From the NCBI GenBank assembly GCA_003164715.1, contig PLTZ01000054.1:1-64000 (forward strand): 64,000 bases of DNA, read 5' to 3'. Position 1 is the first letter of the stretch, and each line of letters begins with the position of its first letter. Shown here piece after piece: positions 52,079 through 60,288 of this stretch. Under the pieces are notes generated by a model. That model made no database searches. It was not told the origin of the DNA and saw only the letters and a program-made list of their open reading frames with translations. The position numbers and the translations under genes are program-made. Source of the DNA: Opitutaceae bacterium. GTDB lineage: Bacteria; Verrucomicrobiota; Verrucomicrobiia; Opitutales; Opitutaceae.

Positions 52079-54586
52079 TTATCGCCTGAGGGCGCATTTC
52101 GCGCCCGCGAAGACGAGCCCGAGCCAGGCCGCACCCGTGAGGAGATAAGCCAGAAGCAGAGCCGGCGGGGGCTTGTAGGACAGCCTCACCTCGCTCTCTC
52201 CCGCCGGGATCGGCACGGCGATCATGGCGTTTCCGGTGGCGCGCACCTCGGAGGGCCGCCCGTTGACGGTGGCCGTCCAGCCCAGGGTGTAATACCGGAA
52301 GGACTCGAACCACCCGGGGGCGGGGGAGCGCACGTCGGAAACCAGGGGCGCATAGGCCTTAAGATGGATCGGAAGATCGGCCGGGTCGTAGGGTATGAGC
52401 GCATAGCGCGCAAAGTCCGTGTACCACGCAAGGTCGGCCTTTGGGTCCTGAACGACAAAATCGAGCGCCATCTCGATCGGGGCGCCCGACGGGTTAAAGA
52501 GCGGGATCACCCGGGAGCTCTCGTCCGCGGACCCGAACGCAAGGCGGCCGCCCGACGCCGGCAGATAGTACTCGCGGGCCACGCCGGGTCCCTTGGCCTG
52601 GAGCGCGCCCGTGTAGGACTTGGCCAGGAAGTCGAAGGCCAGCAGGTAGTGCTGGCCCGCAGCCAGCGTTATCTTTGGGGCGAGCTCGATCCAGGGCCTT
52701 CCGTCCGCGGCGGCTTTTCCGTGGAAGACGCCGGGAAGCCGCCGATGGGCCTGGGGCTGTCCGAAGTCGAAGCCCGGGGCGATCGCGCCGGCGTTTGAGA
52801 CAAGATACGTCTTCATGTCGCGATCAAGGACGCGCTCCTCGAGCCCGTAGTCCATGAACCCGTAGGAGAAGAAGGCGCTCACCCCGCCCAGAAGGCCTGT
52901 GGAAAAGATCGGCACGGCGAAGTTGTTTGGCGCCAACTGCTCTTCTGAGGCCTCCCTCGAGTTGGCGATCGCCGCCCCACGCCTGAGGAACGGTTGAAGC
53001 TGAACGCCGCCCCAAAGTACGGCGACACCGAGGAAGAAGAGGAGCGCCGCGCTGCGCCTGGGCCGCGCGGCAAGCGTGCGGGCCGCAAGGACAACCGAAC
53101 ATGCGGCAAGTATCGGGAAAAGGCGCTGGGTGGGGGCGGCGTTGGTGGCGTCCAGCACCGCCTGCGGCACCGCCCGCCAGAGGAGCTCGTTGACGCCCGG
53201 CACGGGCATCGACAGGAGCAGCAAGACCGCAGCCGCGATCAGGAGCGGGCGCGCCGCTGCCAATCGGATCCTCCACGCCGCGGCCAACGGGAGAAGCAGC
53301 GCCGCGCCCACGCCCCAGCCGGGCTGCAGATCCGAAAGCATCGAGGCGGTGGCGGAAACCGGCAGGAGGGCCGCCGGGAACATATGCCCCAGGTCGGAAA
53401 GCATTTGAGGCACGGAGATGGGAGGCTGCTTCGGCGCCGCCAGGATCCGGATCGAGACAAACACGTAGCCGCAGAGCGCGAGGAAGAGCCCAAAGGCCCC
53501 GGCGGAGCGCCCGAGCTCGCGGCGGCTTCGGCCGAACCCGCAGGCCCATCTCGCAGCAACCGCCACCGCCGCCGCGAAGGTCACCCACATGCCGATGGGG
53601 CTGTGGCAGAGCCAGCACGCCGCGCATCCCGCCGCTACCATGGCCCACCCCGAGAAGTCGTCCCGGTCGTGTATCCGGACGACGCCGGCGAAGGCGACGG
53701 GCAGGTAGGGCAGGGTCATGACCGACATGAACAGCTGGCCCGTATAGGCCATGCCAACCACCGCAGGGCACCACCCATAGATGACGGCCAGAAGCAGGGC
53801 CTCGAGGCGCCGGCCGGGCAGGACCGCCCTCAGGCAGAGGTAGGCCGAGACGCAGCCCGCAACGCTGCTCGCAACGACCGCGAGGTTCAGGAGCGCGTAG
53901 GCGCTCAGCCGGCGGCCGGTCACCAGGTCGAGCGCCAGGGTTGCGTGCTGAAGGTACGGAGCCACGCGCAGGGGCATGACGGTGCCGAGGGGCGCCAGGT
54001 AGGTCTGGCCCACGAACACGGGCCCGAGGCCCATCCGCCACTGATTCAGGAAGTCCGCGACGACAGAGGTGTACCATCTGGCATCCACGCCGCCCATGAT
54101 GCCATCGTGGAGGAAGGGGCCTATCGCATAGAGGCCCGCGCCCCCAGCGGCCGCGATCCGCAGACCCTCGCGCGTCCGTGGATAGCGCCCGAGCCAGTGC
54201 ACGCCCGCCCTCAGCGGCGGCCCGAGACCTCCAAGGCGGCGCGCCAGCCATGCTGCGGCCCGGTGGGCGCCTCCGCGCAGCCTAAGGAGCAGGGGCAGCC
54301 CGAAGAAGACCGCCCAAACCGGCACAAACCACAGGACCGCGGCGGGCAGGCCGTAGGCGAGGCGCCCCGCAGCGACAATGCCGACCGCTACCGCGGCCGC
54401 TGCTGCGCCGGACCATCTGGCCTTCCACCCGAGGGCGATCCATGCCGCGATGCCGCCGGCGTAGAGCGTCCACGGGACGGCCCATGAGCCCGACACGCCC
54501 TGCGACAGCCGAAGCGCCACCACCAAGCCGAGCGCCCGCCATGCGAACCCCGCCGCGTCCCGATGCCTTTCGGGGCCCAAGGCCAT
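52079..54586 (-). CDS. YfhO-like giant membrane protein without C-terminal modules
   Basis: 835 residues from ATG 54586 (GTG 54589 also possible). It has the same layout as the proteins at 41565 and 44346: GGVDARWYTSVVADFLNQ, GPVFVGQTYLAPLGTVMPLRVAP, LDLVTGRRLSAYALLNL, HSPIGMWVTF, TQRLFPILAA, then a periplasmic domain with AREYYLPASGG, ESFRYYTLGWTATVNGR and VPIPAGESEVRLSY. It ends in a short last helix with no added beta module, so it looks like the unadorned form of the family. It follows the aminotransferase gene with a 1-nt overlap. Confidence 0.72.
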   Translation of the reverse strand: MALGPERHRDAAGFAWRALGLVVALRLSQGVSGSWAVPWTLYAGGIAAWIALGWKARWSGAAAAAVAVGIVAAGRLAYGLPAAVLWFVPVWAVFFGLPLLLRLRGGAHRAAAWLARRLGGLGPPLRAGVHWLGRYPRTREGLRIAAAGGAGLYAIGPFLHDGIMGGVDARWYTSVVADFLNQWRMGLGPVFVGQTYLAPLGTVMPLRVAPYLQHATLALDLVTGRRLSAYALLNLAVVASSVAGCVSAYLCLRAVLPGRRLEALLLAVIYGWCPAVVGMAYTGQLFMSVMTLPYLPVAFAGVVRIHDRDDFSGWAMVAAGCAACWLCHSPIGMWVTFAAAVAVAARWACGFGRSRRELGRSAGAFGLFLALCGYVFVSIRILAAPKQPPISVPQMLSDLGHMFPAALLPVSATASMLSDLQPGWGVGAALLLPLAAAWRIRLAAARPLLIAAAVLLLLSMPVPGVNELLWRAVPQAVLDATNAAPTQRLFPILAACSVVLAARTLAARPRRSAALLFFLGVAVLWGGVQLQPFLRRGAAIANSREASEEQLAPNNFAVPIFSTGLLGGVSAFFSYGFMDYGLEERVLDRDMKTYLVSNAGAIAPGFDFGQPQAHRRLPGVFHGKAAADGRPWIELAPKITLAAGQHYLLAFDFLAKSYTGALQAKGPGVAREYYLPASGGRLAFGSADESSRVIPLFNPSGAPIEMALDFVVQDPKADLAWYTDFARYALIPYDPADLPIHLKAYAPLVSDVRSPAPGWFESFRYYTLGWTATVNGRPSEVRATGNAMIAVPIPAGESEVRLSYKPPPALLLAYLLTGAAWLGLVFAGAKCALRR

Positions 54587-55689
54587 CACCAGTCTTTGAA
54601 CTCGCAGATCATGGCCGCGACGTACTCAACCTGCGCGTCCGTCATGTCGGGATAGATGGGCAGGCTGATGCACCCCTTCGCGGCGGCCTCGCTGACGGGG
54701 AAGTCGCCCGCCCGGTGGCCGAGACCGGCGAAGCACTTCTGCAGGTGAAGGGGCAGGGGATAGTGCAGGGCGGTCCCGATCCCGCGCGCCTCGAGGTGCT
54801 CGCGCAGGCGGTCGCGCTTTGGGTGCCGAACCACGTAGAGGTGGTAGACGCTCTCGACCCCGGCCGCCTCGACCGGGAGCTTGAGCGGCGTCGAGGAAAG
54901 CAGCGCATGGTAGCGGTGGGCGATCCGCCTCCTCGCCGCGGTCCACGCCGGCAGGTGGCGCAGCTTGACGCTGAGCACGGCCCCCTGGATCCCCTCCATG
55001 CGGTAGTTGTATCCGACCTCGTCGTGGTAGTACCTTGCGGTGGAGCCGTGCTCGCGAAGGGCGCAGGCGCGCCGGGCGTAGTCCGCATTGTTGGTCGCCA
55101 GGGCGCCGCCCTCTCCGCACGCTCCCAGGTTCTTGCCGGGGTAGAAGCTGAAGGCCGAGAGTTCCCCGAACGTGCCGACCGTCCGGCCCTTGTAGCGGGC
55201 GCCGTGGGACTGCGCCGCGTCCTCGACCAGCGGGATCCTGCGCCGGCCGCACACCTCCGCGATCGGGTCGACGTCGAAGGGCTGGCCGTAGAGGTGCACC
55301 GGCATCACGGCCTTCGTCCGCGCGGTCACCGCCCGCTCAACCAAGCGCGGGTCCATGTTCATCGTCCGGTCGTCGATGTCGACGAAGACGGGCTTCGCGC
55401 CGACGTACGCGATCGCCCAGCTGGTGGCGATGAACGTGAACGGCGTCGTGATCACCTCGTCGCCGGGACCGATGTTGAGGAGGCGCATCGCCACGTGCAG
55501 GGCCGAGGTGCCGCTGTTGAAGCCGACGCAGTGCCGGGCGCCCTGGTACGCCGCAAAGTCGCGCTCGAACTGCGCGACCTCGGGGCCGAGGCAGAAGGCG
55601 CACGAGTCGAGCGTGCGCGCGATCGCGGCGTCAAGCTCCGGCCGGACCGAGCGGATCTGCGCGGGGAGGTCGTAGTAGGGCACTTTCAC
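54586..55689 (-). CDS. DegT-family aminotransferase, WlbC/WbpE or GnnB-like
   Basis: 367 residues from a GTG at 55689 that overlaps the acyltransferase stop (GTGA). Motifs: GFNSGTSALHVAM, GDEVITTPFTFIAT, VHLYGQPFDVDPI, LVEDAAQSHGARY and FSFYPGKNLGACGEGGA with Lys186. The HLYGQ and FYPGKN versions are typical of WlbC/WbpE-type 3-aminotransferases, which aminate a 3-keto UDP-sugar. It lies in a run with a WbpD-like acetyltransferase and a WbpB-like dehydrogenase. Confidence 0.9.
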   Translation of the reverse strand: MKVPYYDLPAQIRSVRPELDAAIARTLDSCAFCLGPEVAQFERDFAAYQGARHCVGFNSGTSALHVAMRLLNIGPGDEVITTPFTFIATSWAIAYVGAKPVFVDIDDRTMNMDPRLVERAVTARTKAVMPVHLYGQPFDVDPIAEVCGRRRIPLVEDAAQSHGARYKGRTVGTFGELSAFSFYPGKNLGACGEGGALATNNADYARRACALREHGSTARYYHDEVGYNYRMEGIQGAVLSVKLRHLPAWTAARRRIAHRYHALLSSTPLKLPVEAAGVESVYHLYVVRHPKRDRLREHLEARGIGTALHYPLPLHLQKCFAGLGHRAGDFPVSEAAAKGCISLPIYPDMTDAQVEYVAAMICEFKDW

Positions 55690-56183
55690 GGGGAAGGCTT
55701 CTTCGCCAGGGGCCGCGCCGGGTTGCCCGCCACCACGGCCCCCGGGGCCACGCTGCGGGTGACGACGCTGCCGGCCCCGACCATCGCCCCCGCGCCAACC
55801 GTGACGCCGCACAGGAGGGTCGCCCCCGTGCCGATCACGGCGCCCTTCCCGACGCGGGTCGGCACCACCTTCCAGTCGGCGTCCGTCTGCATCGAGCCGT
55901 CGGGATTGGTCGCGCGCGGGCTCTTGTCGTTGATGAACGAGACATTGTGCCCGATGAAGACCCCGTCGTCGATCTCGACACCCTCGCAGACGAACGTGTG
56001 GCTCGAGATCTTGCAGTTCTTTCCGATGCGCGCGTTCTTCTGAATCTCGACAAAGCTGCCCACCTTCGTGTTGTCGCCGATCTCGCAGCCGTAGGCGTTC
56101 ACGAAGTTGAAGAAGCGCACGTTCTTGCCGACGCGCACGTTCACAAGCGTCCTGCGGGGGCTGTCCTCGTTGATCAGCTCCAT
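55686..56183 (-). CDS. N-acetyltransferase, WlbB/WbpD-like left-handed beta-helix
   Basis: 165 residues. Hexapeptide repeats start near VGKNVRFFNFVNAYGCEIG and continue through IGKNCKISSHTFVCEGVEI, DGVFIGHNVSFINDKSPR and VGKGAVIGTGATLLCGVTV. HTFVCEGV and FINDKSPRA are typical of WbpD-type 3-N-acetyltransferases. It should acetylate the amine made by the overlapping aminotransferase. It overlaps the oxidoreductase gene by 10 nt. Confidence 0.9.
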   Translation of the reverse strand: MELINEDSPRRTLVNVRVGKNVRFFNFVNAYGCEIGDNTKVGSFVEIQKNARIGKNCKISSHTFVCEGVEIDDGVFIGHNVSFINDKSPRATNPDGSMQTDADWKVVPTRVGKGAVIGTGATLLCGVTVGAGAMVGAGSVVTRSVAPGAVVAGNPARPLAKKPSP

Positions 56184-57187
56184 GTGAGCTCCACCTCCCT
56201 GCCCGCGCCCGTGACGGAGCGCTCCGCGCCTTCCAGGACCCTCACGGTGTCGGCCCCGAAGCGGCCGTCGGAGAGGGGCGGCTTCCCGTCATGCACCGCC
56301 GCCGCGAAGTCGGCCACGAGGTTCGCCAGGGCCTCCTTCGGCGCAATCTTCGGGGAATACACGTCGCCCGCCCGGTACTCGAACATGAGCCGGCTGCGCT
56401 CCTCGTCCGTGCGGGCGACGACGCCCGAGTCGTAGATCTTGACCGGCTCCGTCGCGTTGAGGTCGTCGTAGACGATCATCTTCCTGTCGCCGCCGATCAG
56501 CATGTGGCGGATCTTGACCGGCGAGACCCACGAGCAGTTGAGGTGCACGAAAAGCCCGGAGGCGTAGCGCAGCGTCAGGACCCCGATGCTCGCGAGCGGC
56601 CCCGGGGGATGCGCGGAGCCGATCGCCTGGACGGTCGTCGGCCGCTCGCTCGTGAAGAGGTTGACGATCGAGATGTCGTGGACCGCGAGGTCCCAGAGGA
56701 CGTTCACGTCGTGCTGGAAGAGGCCGAGGTTGATGCGCGTCGAGTCGATGTAGTTGAGGCGGCCGAGCTCCCCCGACTGGATGAGGGCGCGGATCCGCTG
56801 GACGGCCGGATGGTAGACGAACGTGTGGTCGACCATGAGGATCCGCCGGGCGGCCGCGGCCGCCCGGAGCAGGTGCTCGGCGTCCGCGGAACGGGTCGCC
56901 AGCGGCTTCTCGACAAGGACGTGCTTGCCGGCCTCGAGCGCCGCGAGCGCCAGGGGGACGTGCGACGCGACGGGGGTCGCCAGGGCGACGGCGCCTATGT
57001 CCGGGTCCTTAAGGACGTCGGCGAAACTCCGCGCCCCGGCCGAGCCCGGGTTCTCGCGCAGGCCGCGCGCAAGCCGGGCCGGGTCCTCCTCGCAGATCAC
57101 GACCCGCCCGAAGCTTCCGTTCTGGGCAAAGTTCCGGGCGAGCTTGGGGCCCCAGTACCCGTACCCCACGATGGCGACAGCATTCAT
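56174..57187 (-). CDS. Gfo/Idh/MocA dehydrogenase, WlbA/WbpB or GnnA-like
   Basis: 337 residues from ATG 57187. NAD site VAIVGYGYWGPKLARNF, then HVLVEKPLAT, TFVYHPAVQRIRAL, and LWDLAVHDISIVN with the conserved Asp/His pair. It probably oxidises C3 of a UDP-GlcNAc-type sugar so that the following aminotransferase and acetyltransferase can install a 3-acetamido group. No UDP-GlcNAc 6-dehydrogenase (WbpA) is in the window, so the product need not be a uronic acid; the GnnA/GnnB lipid A type is an alternative. Confidence 0.88.
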   Translation of the reverse strand: MNAVAIVGYGYWGPKLARNFAQNGSFGRVVICEEDPARLARGLRENPGSAGARSFADVLKDPDIGAVALATPVASHVPLALAALEAGKHVLVEKPLATRSADAEHLLRAAAAARRILMVDHTFVYHPAVQRIRALIQSGELGRLNYIDSTRINLGLFQHDVNVLWDLAVHDISIVNLFTSERPTTVQAIGSAHPPGPLASIGVLTLRYASGLFVHLNCSWVSPVKIRHMLIGGDRKMIVYDDLNATEPVKIYDSGVVARTDEERSRLMFEYRAGDVYSPKIAPKEALANLVADFAAAVHDGKPPLSDGRFGADTVRVLEGAERSVTGAGREVELTWS

Positions 57188-57189
57188 GG

Positions 57190-58014
57190 TCAGAAGTTCA
57201 TGCCCCGGTCCTCGGGCACGATTCGCCGGAGCGTGTAGACGTCGCTCCGCTCGAGGTGGACGGCATTGTCGATGAGCCGCTGCCAGGGGTCCCACGGGGC
57301 GCTCAGGAGCTTGCCGCTGATGCCGTCGCTCTTGGCGGAGAGGAGCCACTCGACCATGTCCAGGGCGCGCTCGAGCGTGGCGCCGCTGTCGGACTTCTGC
57401 TTGATGGCCGAGTCGAACTCGGCCTGCCCGGCCACGTCTGGCCCGAGCGCGATCACCTCGTCCGTGAGGCGGGTCGCGATGGCGCCGGGGGCGACGGCGT
57501 TGATGTCGAGCGGCGCGTCGCGCTCCTCGGCGGCGATCGTCTCCACGAGGCGCACGATGGCCGTCTTCGCGATCCCGTAGGCGGAGAAGTTGGGCCGCGC
57601 CTTCGTGGCGCCGCCTCCGGAGAAGCAGACGATCTTCGAGCGCCGAGCGGCCCGGGAGAGGAGGCCGTGGAACGCGCGGATCGCGTAGAAGGTCCCGTCC
57701 AAGTTGGCGCGGACCGTGGCGCTCCAGCGCACCGGGTCAGCGTGGACGGCCGGGCTCACCTCGCCAAGCGAGCCCGCGCAGCAGACGAGCGCGTCCAGGT
57801 CCTTCCATTTATCCGACACCGAGGCCGAGGCGCGCTGCACATCGCCCCAGTCCGCGACGTCGCACCGGCTAAAGAAGAAGGCGCCGTTCTGCGCGGCGGC
57901 GAACGCCGACTGGTCGGAGCGCGCGAGCCCCCATATCTGGTGGCCTTCGCCGAGAAGGCGCAGCACCAGGGCGCGGCCGATGCCGGAACTTGAGCCCGTG
58001 ACGACGATCTTCAT
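57190..58014 (-). CDS. Short-chain dehydrogenase/reductase
   Basis: 274 residues from ATG 58014. Classical SDR: IVVTGSSSGIGRALVLRL, CDVADWGDV, VCCAGSLGE, FSGGGATKARPNFSAYGIAKTAI with catalytic Tyr and Lys. The VAPGAIATRLTDE block follows. It may reduce or oxidise a sugar intermediate of this operon. The substrate is unknown. It overlaps the upstream gene by one base and precedes the dehydrogenase gene by 2 nt. Confidence 0.85.
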   Translation of the reverse strand: MKIVVTGSSSGIGRALVLRLLGEGHQIWGLARSDQSAFAAAQNGAFFFSRCDVADWGDVQRASASVSDKWKDLDALVCCAGSLGEVSPAVHADPVRWSATVRANLDGTFYAIRAFHGLLSRAARRSKIVCFSGGGATKARPNFSAYGIAKTAIVRLVETIAAEERDAPLDINAVAPGAIATRLTDEVIALGPDVAGQAEFDSAIKQKSDSGATLERALDMVEWLLSAKSDGISGKLLSAPWDPWQRLIDNAVHLERSDVYTLRRIVPEDRGMNF

Positions 58015-58508
58015 CACTCCTTGCCCTCCGGGACGGCGAAGTGAGCCAGGATCCACGGCGCCGCCCCGGTCTTCTCCGGCGCATGGTCCATGATCCAGAA
58101 GGCGTCGAGCCGCGGGTATTTGCGGGTGGCCTCGTCCGCGAGCGCGATCTCAAAGGTGATCGTCGTCCCGGCGCGGCTCTCGTCGCGGCGCACCGACGCG
58201 ATCCTAAAATGGTCGCCGACCTTCAGCACGTCGAGAAGCCTCACCCCGGGCAGGTCTGCCCCGATGTTGGCCGCGCTCACCTGCGCCGGAAGCTCCGGAA
58301 CGGCCTCGTGGGAGCCGATCAGCGGCCAGTCCGAGTCGTGGGCCTTGAACTTGAACACATAGCAGTCCTGCTCCAGGATGAAGCCGCGCCCGGGCAGGTT
58401 CGTGTAGGGGGCTAATCCATTGATGTACGAGGTCTTGACCGAATGGAGCTGCAAATAGACGAACACCGCGAGGAAGGCGGCGACGACGGCAGCGATGAGC
58501 CATTTCAT
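58014..58508 (-). CDS. Membrane-anchored hypothetical protein
   Basis: 164 residues with one N-terminal helix (about 4-21, WLIAAVVAAFLAVFVYL) and a soluble mixed domain (GFILEQDCYVFKFKAHDSDW, TITFEIALADEATRKYP). It is the first gene of the long overlapping operon and is divergent from the oxidoreductase at 58619. No family recognised. Probably an inner-membrane-tethered periplasmic protein. Confidence 0.6.
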   Translation of the reverse strand: MKWLIAAVVAAFLAVFVYLQLHSVKTSYINGLAPYTNLPGRGFILEQDCYVFKFKAHDSDWPLIGSHEAVPELPAQVSAANIGADLPGVRLLDVLKVGDHFRIASVRRDESRAGTTITFEIALADEATRKYPRLDAFWIMDHAPEKTGAAPWILAHFAVPEGKE

Positions 58509-58618
58509 CGCGTGAGGATAGGTCGAAACGCTCCATCTTGGCGAAGGTTTTCGGCGCGGCGGCGGCCGGGAGCACTTTCGGGTTGTGCGTGGGTCCCAAA
58601 ACGAAAGCCTCTTGGGCG

Positions 58619-60106
58619 GTGACCGCGCCCCTCCAAGCTGAGCCCAGGACCCTGCGCAGGGTCGCGATTGTCGGTGCGGGACCGGCGGGGCTCACGGCCG
58701 GATTCAACGCCGGGCGTGCAGGCTGGGACGTCACCATTCTCGAGAAGGACCCGAGTTACGTGGGGGGCATATCGCGGACGGTCTGCCACGAGGGCTACCG
58801 CTTCGACATCGGCGGCCACCGCTTCTTCAGCAAGAGTGACGAGATCACCCGGTGGTGGCGGGAACGGCTGCCGGACGACTTCATCCAGGTGCGCCGGATG
58901 TCGCGCATCTTCTACCGCAGGCGGTTCTTCGACTATCCGCTCAAGCCGTGGAACGCGCTCAGCAACCTGGGGCTGCTGACGAGCATTGCCTGCGTCGTGA
59001 GCTACGCCTGGGCGCGGGTCTTTCCCCGCCGCCCCGAGACGTCCCTCGAGGACTGGGTCTCCAACCGCTTCGGCCGGAGGCTCTTCAAGATCTTCTTCAA
59101 GACGTACACCGAAAAGGTCTGGGGGATTCCGACGAGCGAGCTGAGCGCCGACTGGGCGGCCCAGAGGATCCGGGGCCTGTCGCTTTCGACGGCGGTCAAG
59201 AACGCGGTCATGGGCAAGTCCGGCAAGGAGGGGGAGGTCGTGAAGACGCTCATCGACACGTTCTCCTATCCCCGGCTCGGCCCGGGGCAGATGTGGGAGA
59301 AGACGGCCGCGGACATCCGGGCGGCCGGCGGCCGGATCGTCATGGGAGCGACGGTTTCACGGATCCTCCACGAGGGAGGGCGCGTGACCGCCGTCGAGTT
59401 CGTGGACGGCGCGGGCCGCGCCACCCAGACCGAGGCCGAACAGTTCATCGTCTCCATGCCGCTCCAGGAGACCGTGCTCGCGTTCGACCCTCCGCTGCCC
59501 GAGAGCGCAAGGGCCGCGGCAAGGCGGCTTCGCTACCGCGACTTCCTCACGGTGGCCTTGGTCGTCGAGGGCGAGAATCCCTTTCCCGACAACTGGATCT
59601 ACATCCACGAGCCCGAGGTGAAGCTCGGGCGGATCCAGAACTTCCGCAACTGGAGCGAGGCGATGATCGGCAGGCCCGGGACCACCTGCCTCGGCCTCGA
59701 GTATTTCTGCTTCGCAGGCGACGGCCTCTGGTCGGCGGCCGACGCCGACCTGCTGGAGCTCGGCAAGCGCGAGCTGGCCCAGCTTGGCCTCGTCCAGCCG
59801 TCGCAGGTCAGGGAGGGCGTCGTGGTGCGGGTCGAGAAGGCGTATCCGGTCTACGACCCGGGCTACCAGGCGAACGTGGACCTCATCCGCACCGCGATCG
59901 GGGAGTTCTCCAACCTCAGCGTCGTTGGCCGCAACGGCATGCACAAGTACAACAACCAGGACCATTCCATGATGACGGCAATCCTGGCGGTGCGGAACCT
60001 CGAGGGCGGCCATTTCAACCTCTGGAACGTCAACTCGGACGCTGAATACCACGAGCAGGCGCAGGGCGAGGATACGACGGGCCGCCGGATGCCCGAGCGG
60101 ATCTGA
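58619..60106 (+). CDS. FAD-dependent oxidoreductase of the amine oxidase/UGM-like superfamily
   Basis: About 495 residues from GTG 58619; earlier in-frame starts (GTG 58589, TTG 58538) would only add a nonconserved tail. The FAD site is RVAIVGAGPAGLTAGF with EKD. FDIGGHRFFSKSDEITRWW follows and resembles UDP-galactopyranose mutase and related flavoenzymes. YTEKVWGIPTSEL and MHKYNNQDHSMMTAI are found in the polysaccharide-locus branch. Activity could be ring contraction or oxidation of a nucleotide sugar. It is not a close match to standard Glf. Confidence 0.8.
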   Translation: MTAPLQAEPRTLRRVAIVGAGPAGLTAGFNAGRAGWDVTILEKDPSYVGGISRTVCHEGYRFDIGGHRFFSKSDEITRWWRERLPDDFIQVRRMSRIFYRRRFFDYPLKPWNALSNLGLLTSIACVVSYAWARVFPRRPETSLEDWVSNRFGRRLFKIFFKTYTEKVWGIPTSELSADWAAQRIRGLSLSTAVKNAVMGKSGKEGEVVKTLIDTFSYPRLGPGQMWEKTAADIRAAGGRIVMGATVSRILHEGGRVTAVEFVDGAGRATQTEAEQFIVSMPLQETVLAFDPPLPESARAAARRLRYRDFLTVALVVEGENPFPDNWIYIHEPEVKLGRIQNFRNWSEAMIGRPGTTCLGLEYFCFAGDGLWSAADADLLELGKRELAQLGLVQPSQVREGVVVRVEKAYPVYDPGYQANVDLIRTAIGEFSNLSVVGRNGMHKYNNQDHSMMTAILAVRNLEGGHFNLWNVNSDAEYHEQAQGEDTTGRRMPERI

Positions 60107-60222
60107 CCCGCGACGCGGTGCTTGCGGTCACGAGGCCCGAGGTACTGCCTTGCAGCAACAGCCTTCCCACCCAGCTGTTCACACTTAGCTCCTCGCAGCA
60201 TTAGGGGCTGCTGAGATCAGGA

Positions 60223-60259
60223 CTTGCGTCGATAGAGCGGGCTTTGCACATGACGCAAG
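60223..60259. other. Inverted repeat downstream of the ATPase gene
   Basis: CTTGCGTC (60223-60230) and GACGCAAG (60252-60259) form an 8-bp stem with a 21-nt loop, 30 nt past the ATPase stop at 60289. It may end its transcript. The surrounding 182 nt (60107-60288) are lower in GC than the locus and hold no gene. Confidence 0.35.
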
Positions 60260-60288
60260 CAGCCCGTATTTTCGCTGCGACAGCAAGT

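Noticed and set aside
52994-56043. Long open frames of about 500 residues on the plus strand
   Set aside because: They are antisense to the YfhO-like and aminotransferase genes, are rich in Arg, Gly and Pro without any motif, and are expected in high-GC coding DNA.
58619-60106. Classical UDP-galactopyranose mutase (Glf)
   Set aside because: The FAD motif and GGHRFF stretch are similar, but length and central motifs fit the broader flavoprotein group better than standard Glf.
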